The translations under genes and the position numbers were made by a program. From assembly GCA_934464705.1 (NCBI GenBank), contig CAKSKB010000032.1, positions 1-11,151 on the forward strand: a DNA stretch of 11,151 nt, written 5' to 3'. Below, piece by piece: positions 5,711 through 11,151 of this stretch. The notes below the pieces were generated by a model. That model had not been told where the DNA came from. It did no database searches and worked only from the letters and a program-made list of their open reading frames with translations. Within the stretch, counting starts at the first letter, position 1; the number at the start of each line of letters is the position of its first letter. This DNA comes from an uncultured Clostridia bacterium. GTDB lineage: Bacteria; Bacillota; Clostridia; HGM11514.

Positions 5711-8275
5711 TTAGTTTTCGTTAATCGGTTCAAGCGAGTCCGTGCACATTGCAATGGACTTATCGGAAGAATAAGTTAATATGTCGCCCTGCGCAATGCT
5801 TCCGGCGGATATTTTCAGAGATGTCATGATTTTATATCCGTTTTCGGTTGTGTATTCCGGTGTAAAAACCCCGATTGGGATAATTAATTCCGAATTGTTA
5901 GTCAAATTTACCTCCGTCCCCGTTTTTGATATTTTGACAAGATTATTAATCGGTATGCGTTTGAGCGTGACTGTATTTGTACGCATTTTTTTACCCCAAA
6001 CACCCTCGCAGTTTACAGGTGTTATCTCGGCGTAGATTTCTGTGCCGGCTTCATCAATTGATGTTGAAAGTGTCTTTTCGTTCTCATCGGGAATTTTGAC
6101 AAATTTACCGTTTTCTTTCTTAAACCATTCGATTTTTGAATTGCCTTCGGCAAATCCGCCGCTTGAATAATTGTATGTGAGCGTCAGCGGACTGCCTGCA
6201 ACAGAAGCTTCGTCAAGTCTCGGATTGGCTATTCTGGGGACGGTGCTCGAATTGTCATATTCAAAATCATATGTGCCTATACTCTTAAAATCAATCGGCG
6301 GAAAATCGGGAAGCATATTGTATATTTCCGATGTTTCTTTGAGCGTGAAATCTTCGTTTGCGTAATCGACAAAGCCTGTTATTCTGTAGATTTGCTTATT
6401 GTTATCCACGGTGCCGTATTTGTAAACAAGAGGGTCAATCTGATAGTCCGGAGTTTTGTATATGATGTTACCGGTGATGGTGTTGTGCTTCGGATACTGC
6501 GGTTCATCGTCCAGAATTCCGACAAGTTCTGGATATGCTTTTATCCACGCTTCGCTTGTGTTGTAGGGCATTGCCTTGAGGTTGTTCATCATGGTACTGC
6601 CTTCACCACAAGCCATCCAGGTTGTGCAGCGTGCGTCAAACACAAACGGTCTTTCGCATTCGAGAACGATGTTATTTTCAAATGTATTGTATCTTCCGCC
6701 GCCGTAAAGTGCAACGGAGGAGCACTTGTATATCACATTGCCGTAAACCTTTGCCGATGAAAATGCATCATCAAGATACACCGCCTGTACCTTCATTCCG
6801 GTGGTTGTATCTATACTTTTAATATTGTGAAAATAATTATATCTGATTTCGCAGCCTCGTCTTGTCCAGTCGCGTCCCATGTAAATTGCGCCGCAGTCGG
6901 CAGTATCGTTGCATACATTTTCAATATCGCAGTATTCCATAATAAGGTTGTTGCCCTTGAATTCGACCGCTTCGTGCGGAGCATCGCTCATCCTGCAATG
7001 CGATACCTTATTGCCTACACCTTCAAGCCTTACTGCGGGGGAGTATGTTCTTCTGTAATGCATAAACCGCTCAATACGGCAGTTTTCAACAAGGGAGTTG
7101 CCGGGGGTGAGTGTCGGTCTGTCACCGGCAATTATGTATATTCCGCCGCTTGAAAGGTCGTGAAGGTAGCTGTTTTTTACAACTGTTTCCGGGCAATTCA
7201 TTGCTTTGATTGCCCAGTCGCCTATCGCCGAAAATTCGCAGTTGTTGATTGTGATATTACTGCATTTTTCGGCATAAATTCCGGTCCGCCTGAGGTTTTT
7301 AAGCGTTATTCCCTGAAATGTAACATTTTTGCAGCTGCTTAAAACAAATCCGTTTATTTCCGCTGAGGTGAATTCAAATTCATCGGTCGGTTTGATTCCT
7401 TCCGGGGGGATAATATAAAGATAACCTGTTTTGCGGTTAAGATAGTATTCACCCGGTGCATCAAGTTCTTCCAGAAGATTATAGAACTTCACCCTTCGGT
7501 TCGGAAGAGCATAGTAGTTGGCTCCGTTTGCAACATATGATGTTATGGAAGCTTCGTTAAACTTTGCCGGCGCCGAAAAGTCAGCCCAGTCATGGCACAA
7601 AAAGCCTAAAGCCCATGGGTCCTCGGCGTTTCTCCATTGCTTCCATCTGTCGTCTTTTATTGTAAACTCAACCTCTGCAAGACCGTTCGGGTCGTTTTTT
7701 CCGTCCTTAATAACCGTGTCTGTCAGCAGATATCCTTCGTTCGGGTAGCAGGCGTATTCCATATATTTGCTGTTGCAGGTAAGTGTTGGGGAGTATCCGC
7801 TGCCGGAAACCCATGAAAATCCGATTGTTTTGAGCGCGCCGTAAGAGGTTATGCCCAATTCCGGAAGATATACCTGCATTACCGCATCTTTTCCGCTTTT
7901 TTCGATTATGCGGCTGAGAACAGCTTCGTCTGTAACCTTTGTGAACGCAGAAAACGGTATGGTTTTTCCGCCGGTTATTGCGACATCTTCTCCCGGATAG
8001 TTTTCTATTGTGAGATTATTGTCACGGTTGTCAAGATTTATTTGTGAAGCGATTGGATATTTGCCGCCCCTTATGCGTATCCTTTTGCTGCCGGAATAAT
8101 TTCTTGAAGCCGTAATAGCTTTGGTTATTGTTGCAAAGGGCGCTGATATTGTTCCTTTGCCGGTTGAGTCGGAACCGTCTTTTGCGACATAGATCACAAT
8201 ATCATCCGCAAAAGTTACTTGCGGAAATGTTGTGAGCAGCAGGATTGCCGCAATAATAAATGCTAATTTTTTCAT
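5711..8275 (-). CDS. Secreted right-handed beta-helix protein (array gene 1)
   Basis: An 854-aa exported protein. Residues 1-23 form a signal peptide (MKKLAFIIAAILLLTTFPQ, then cleavage after TFA). Next comes a typical N-terminal beta-helix entry motif (YVAKDGSDSTGKG, SAPFATITKAI, about 29-54). The linker LLEELDAPGEYYLNRKTGYL (267-286) is common in carbohydrate-active beta-helix proteins. The main parallel beta-helix runs about 305-610, with many NxxF/NxxI turns and the conserved-looking sites DAPHEAV (431-437), DCGAIYMGRDW (460-470) and VYLDD (499-503). An Ig-like domain follows at about 680-772, then a ~75-residue C-terminal module shared with the next two genes. No LPXTG, SLH or dockerin is visible. 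A polysaccharide lyase or glycoside hydrolase (GH141-like) role is plausible but unproven. It is the last gene of the array, 22 nt after gene 2, with GAAAGGAA about 11 nt before its ATG. Confidence 0.9.
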   Translation of the reverse strand: MKKLAFIIAAILLLTTFPQVTFADDIVIYVAKDGSDSTGKGTISAPFATITKAITASRNYSGSKRIRIRGGKYPIASQINLDNRDNNLTIENYPGEDVAITGGKTIPFSAFTKVTDEAVLSRIIEKSGKDAVMQVYLPELGITSYGALKTIGFSWVSGSGYSPTLTCNSKYMEYACYPNEGYLLTDTVIKDGKNDPNGLAEVEFTIKDDRWKQWRNAEDPWALGFLCHDWADFSAPAKFNEASITSYVANGANYYALPNRRVKFYNLLEELDAPGEYYLNRKTGYLYIIPPEGIKPTDEFEFTSAEINGFVLSSCKNVTFQGITLKNLRRTGIYAEKCSNITINNCEFSAIGDWAIKAMNCPETVVKNSYLHDLSSGGIYIIAGDRPTLTPGNSLVENCRIERFMHYRRTYSPAVRLEGVGNKVSHCRMSDAPHEAVEFKGNNLIMEYCDIENVCNDTADCGAIYMGRDWTRRGCEIRYNYFHNIKSIDTTTGMKVQAVYLDDAFSSAKVYGNVIYKCSSVALYGGGRYNTFENNIVLECERPFVFDARCTTWMACGEGSTMMNNLKAMPYNTSEAWIKAYPELVGILDDEPQYPKHNTITGNIIYKTPDYQIDPLVYKYGTVDNNKQIYRITGFVDYANEDFTLKETSEIYNMLPDFPPIDFKSIGTYDFEYDNSSTVPRIANPRLDEASVAGSPLTLTYNYSSGGFAEGNSKIEWFKKENGKFVKIPDENEKTLSTSIDEAGTEIYAEITPVNCEGVWGKKMRTNTVTLKRIPINNLVKISKTGTEVNLTNNSELIIPIGVFTPEYTTENGYKIMTSLKISAGSIAQGDILTYSSDKSIAMCTDSLEPINEN

Positions 8276-8297
8276 TTGTCTTTTTTCCTTTCGGGTG

Positions 8298-10847
8298 TTA
8301 TTTTACAGTTATCGGTTCGAGCGTTTTTCCGCTCGCAAGGATAACATTATCGGCTGAAATATCAACATTTTCGGTTTCTTCCGCAGATATGCCTAAAAAT
8401 TCAAGCGCAGTCATAGTTTTGTATCCGTCATTTTCGGTGTAGTTTGCACCGAAAACAAATACACCGAGGCGACCGCCGGAGGTGTTGATGATTTTGAGCC
8501 CGTCCGCTGTTTTTTCTGCGGAAACAGCATCGGAATAACTGATTTTTTCAATGCTGACATTTCCGGCCCACATGGTGTAACCGAGGGTTCCGTTTGAATC
8601 TATCGGCGTTACCGATGCGGTAACCGTTTTTCCGGCGAAACCCTCGCTAAGTTCCAGAATATCGCTGTTTTCGCCTTTGATTTCTATGCGCTGACCGTTA
8701 GTGACGGTGTACCACTTTATAATATTGTCGGCGACCTCGCAGCCGTCCGATTTGCTGCTGTAATTGAGTCGGAGCGTATCGTAAAATTTTGCTGTTGCGT
8801 CAAGCTTTTCAACCGCTGCCGACGGCCTTGAAGGGGTCTCGGTCGGCCGCATCCCTATTTTGTCAAACGGAATGTCCTCAAACTCCGGAATTCGGCTTTT
8901 TATTTTTGAAATATCTTTAATGGTAAAATCTTTATTGCTGTAATCTTCTAAAAACGAAACATTTGAAACTGATGAGTTATATTTAACATCGCCGTATTTT
9001 ATAACATCATCATGAATATTAAATCCGCCGGAACGATATTCGAGGTTGTTTTTTATTGTATTGTGCTTAGGAACTTTCGGTTCATCTTCAAGCATATTGG
9101 CAAGGTAAGGATATTGCTCTGCCCATGCTCCGTTTTTGTAATCGAATCTTTTTAGCGTTTTATAAATGGAAGATGAGGAATTTTCCTGCAGCCATTTTTG
9201 GTTCCATGTTTCGCCGCGTGCATCCATCACGAACGGTTTTGTACATTCAAAAATCATATTGTTTTCAAATGTATTGTAGCGTCCTCCGCCGAATAGCGCA
9301 GGGGAAGGGCATTTATAGAAAATATTTTTGTAAACCTTTGTGGAGGAGTGGCAGTCGTCAAGATAAACCGAATTTACTTCATAGCCAGCAGTTGAATATA
9401 TGCGTTTGGTGTCGTGAAAATAATTGCATCTTATTATATTGCCCTGTGTTGACCAGTCACGACCGGAGTATATTGTGCCGGCATCCGATGTATCATTGCA
9501 GACATTATCGAACTCATTATATTCAATAACCGCATTGTTTGAGGTGTACCGTATAGCAAAATGGGGACTGTCCCCAAAATAGTTATTGTTTATCAAAAAT
9601 CCGCAGCCGTACATTTCAACCGCAGGGACATATGTTCGCTTGTATTGCGAAAAACGCTCAAAACGGCAGTTTGTAACGAAACAACCGGACTCGGTAAGTG
9701 TGTTTCTGTTTCCGCAGTTATATAATTGAATTCCCCTTGACTGCAAGTCGTGAAACGATGAATTGATTATGCCGCTGTTTGTGCAGGCATTTATGCTGAC
9801 CGCCGTATCTCCGATGCCGTAGAATTCGCAGTTGTCAACCGTGATATTGTTGCAGTTTCCGAGTGAAAGTGCATTTGAAAGAGTACCTTCAAATATCAGT
9901 CCTCTGAATACTATGTTTTGCGAGCGTGTACATCTTATAAATCTGATATTGGCAGAGGTAAAACTAAGAGTGTCCCCATTTTGGATATTGTTTGGAGGAA
10001 TAATATATAAATAGCCGGTTTTTCTGTCTATATAGAATTCTCCGGGAGCGTCAAGTTCTTCGAGAAGGTTAAAAAATTTTACTCTGCGATTGTCTTTTAT
10101 TGCGTAACTTGATGAGGTGGACAGTTTTATGCTGTTTCCGTTTATAGTTACAGGCAATATGGTTTCTGACCAGTCTTGAATGAAAAAGCCGAGAACCCAC
10201 GGCTCATCCGCCGTTTGATAGTTTGCAATCCGTTCGTTGTCGCATACAAAACTGTTTCCGCCGGAAACCCGGGAGATGTAAAGATATCCGCCGTTTTCGA
10301 GTGTCCCCCGATTAGGATATTCAGCCATATACATCATCTTTTTGTTGCAAATCAGGGACGGTGCAAAAGGTGTTTCGCCAACCTGATATGCCGGCGATGA
10401 AATCTGACCGTAAGATGTTATTCCGACATTCGGAAGATATACCCGCATAACTGTATTTTTTCCGTTTTCTTCGATTATCCTGTCGAGAATCGCAGTGTCT
10501 GTTACTTTCTCAAAATATGTAAACGGAATTTCGGTTGCTGCGCTGAAAGTTACTGTTTCACCGCCGTAATTGCATATCGTGAGGTTGTTGTCTGCCGATG
10601 TTAGGTCGATTGTCTGCGGAATATTATAATTTCCTCCGCGTATAAATATGTATTTTTCTCCTGTAAGATTTCTTGTATATTCAATAGCTTTTTTCAGGCT
10701 CGCAAAAGGCGCCGAAAAACTTCCGTTTCCGCTGTCCGAACCGTTTTTTGAAACATATACGGTATGTGATTCTGCCGCCGAAGCATTGCCGGAAAAACCG
10801 AAAATGCTTAGTGCAAACATAAGAATTAATATACAAATTTTTCTCAT
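8298..10847 (-). CDS. Secreted right-handed beta-helix protein (array gene 2)
   Basis: An 849-aa paralogue of the gene downstream, with the same architecture: a signal peptide (cleavage expected after NASA at residue 24), the YVSKNGSDSGNG and SAPFASLKKAI entry motif, LLEELDAPGEFYIDRKTGYL, a long beta-helix with GDSPHFAI, SDAGTIYSGRDW and VYLDD at the positions equivalent to gene 1, an Ig-like domain and the C-terminal module ending SGKTLEPITVK. Conservation of the PH, DxGxIYxGRDW and YLDD sites in both copies suggests an active or binding surface on the helix; the substrate is unknown, though plant or host glycans are a reasonable guess for this kind of protein. Its ATG is 10 nt from the stop of array gene 3, and TAGGAGAG (10853-10860) serves both as ribosome site and, through its TAG, as that stop. 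It has no promoter of its own in the gap, so it is probably read through from the right. Confidence 0.9.
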   Translation of the reverse strand: MRKICILILMFALSIFGFSGNASAAESHTVYVSKNGSDSGNGSFSAPFASLKKAIEYTRNLTGEKYIFIRGGNYNIPQTIDLTSADNNLTICNYGGETVTFSAATEIPFTYFEKVTDTAILDRIIEENGKNTVMRVYLPNVGITSYGQISSPAYQVGETPFAPSLICNKKMMYMAEYPNRGTLENGGYLYISRVSGGNSFVCDNERIANYQTADEPWVLGFFIQDWSETILPVTINGNSIKLSTSSSYAIKDNRRVKFFNLLEELDAPGEFYIDRKTGYLYIIPPNNIQNGDTLSFTSANIRFIRCTRSQNIVFRGLIFEGTLSNALSLGNCNNITVDNCEFYGIGDTAVSINACTNSGIINSSFHDLQSRGIQLYNCGNRNTLTESGCFVTNCRFERFSQYKRTYVPAVEMYGCGFLINNNYFGDSPHFAIRYTSNNAVIEYNEFDNVCNDTSDAGTIYSGRDWSTQGNIIRCNYFHDTKRIYSTAGYEVNSVYLDDCHSSTKVYKNIFYKCPSPALFGGGRYNTFENNMIFECTKPFVMDARGETWNQKWLQENSSSSIYKTLKRFDYKNGAWAEQYPYLANMLEDEPKVPKHNTIKNNLEYRSGGFNIHDDVIKYGDVKYNSSVSNVSFLEDYSNKDFTIKDISKIKSRIPEFEDIPFDKIGMRPTETPSRPSAAVEKLDATAKFYDTLRLNYSSKSDGCEVADNIIKWYTVTNGQRIEIKGENSDILELSEGFAGKTVTASVTPIDSNGTLGYTMWAGNVSIEKISYSDAVSAEKTADGLKIINTSGGRLGVFVFGANYTENDGYKTMTALEFLGISAEETENVDISADNVILASGKTLEPITVK

Positions 10848-10857
10848 AAAAACTCTC

Positions 10858-11151
10858 CTATTTTACCGTTATTGGTTCAAGTGTTTTTCCGCTCGTGACA
10901 AAAACACTGTTGCCTGTAATATTTATATCTTCGTTTTCTCCCGCAGATATGCCTAAAAATTCAAGCGCAGTCATGGTTTTATATCCGCCGTTTTCGGTGT
11001 AGTTTGCACCGAAAACAAATACGCCGAGGCTTCCGCCGGAAGTGTTTGTGATTTTTAATCCGTCCGCCGTTTTCTCTGCGGAAACAGCATCGGAATAACT
11101 GATTTTTTCAATGCTGACATTTCCGGCCCACATGGTGTAACCGAGGGTTCC
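10858..11151 (-). CDS. C-terminal part of a third beta-helix protein (array gene 3), cut by the window edge
   Basis: The frame is open to the right edge; 97 residues are visible, starting GTLGYTMWAGNVSIEKIS and ending SGKTLEPITVK. The Met at 11131-11133 is internal, since the homologous sequence before it (GTLGYT) is also in frame. It matches the end of array gene 2 almost residue for residue (end of the Ig-like domain and the C-terminal module), with divergence concentrated in residues just before the last ten or so. The gene very likely encodes a full secreted beta-helix protein continuing to the right, and the array promoter should lie beyond it. Confidence 0.9.
   Translation of the reverse strand, partial: GTLGYTMWAGNVSIEKISYSDAVSAEKTADGLKITNTSGGSLGVFVFGANYTENGGYKTMTALEFLGISAGENEDINITGNSVFVTSGKTLEPITVK

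Larger units (their letters stand above)
8298..11151 (-). repeat. Tandem duplication with a 2560-bp period
   Basis: The DNA at 8298-8591 and 10858-11151 aligns without gaps at an offset of 2560 bp, which equals the length of array gene 2 plus its 10-nt spacer. The blocks 8515-8591 and 11075-11151 are identical over 77 nt, and 8381-8414 matches 10941-10974 exactly. Gene 1 is an older, more diverged copy: its stop is 2587 bp from that of gene 2. Confidence 0.85.

Noticed and set aside
9563..9575. A GGGGAC-T-GTCCCC palindrome, echoed by GTCCCCATTTT at 9972, resembling dispersed palindromic repeats
   Set aside because: It encodes GDSPHF at the position where the paralogue has SDAPHE, so it fits coding constraint; no other copies stand out and no hairpin function is needed.
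10858..11133. A free-standing 91-aa protein starting at the Met at 11133
   Set aside because: The frame stays open to the window edge and its sequence before that Met matches the interior of the neighbouring 849-aa protein, so it is a truncated view of a long gene.

Overview
The window looks like chromosomal DNA of a Clostridia-type member of the Bacillota. The evidence is strong Shine-Dalgarno sites, consensus sigma-A promoters, U-tract hairpin terminators, and housekeeping genes (RlmD with its Fe-S cysteines, a RluD-type synthase with an S4 domain) typical of that phylum, plus large secreted beta-helix proteins common in gut and fibre-degrading Clostridia. The genus cannot be told from sequence alone. 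Nearly everything is on the minus strand.

Layout from left to right. (1) 1-232 is flanking chromosome with a possible 46-codon C-terminal end of a plus-strand gene. (2) About 228-2746 is a compact integrated element with a 2487-bp repeat period, visibly more AT-rich than the DNA to its right. It is bounded by a 32-nt direct repeat (30/32 identical) made of the 3' end of the adjacent rRNA methyltransferase gene. It carries a short serine recombinase, an uncharacterised 260-aa gene just downstream of it, and a divergent uncharacterised 121-aa gene with its own terminator. The divergent genes share a promoter region that is a perfect 11-bp inverted repeat holding -35/-10 pairs on both strands. 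(3) 2699-5613 is a three-gene overlapping operon (HAD phosphatase, RluD-family pseudouridine synthase, RlmD-family 23S rRNA methyltransferase), driven by a promoter with perfect consensus hexamers. (4) 5711-11151 holds three tandem, closely spaced genes for secreted right-handed beta-helix proteins, the third cut by the window edge; the transcript ends at a strong hairpin terminator at 5674-5701.

How the parts relate. The element has integrated into the last codons of rlmD: the left repeat still encodes an alternative C-terminus (HVETVCLMSSIEK, stop), while the functional gene now ends in element-supplied codons (HVETVCLMSRICSGK, stop), so the methyltransferase stays intact. The beta-helix genes are a family growing by tandem duplication: genes 2 and 3 align without gaps at an offset of 2560 bp and share a 77-nt identical block running to the window edge.

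The best candidate for something undescribed is the roughly 2.5-kb rlmD-targeting element with its shortened recombinase and two genes of unknown function; next is the tandem beta-helix array with its shared C-terminal module.
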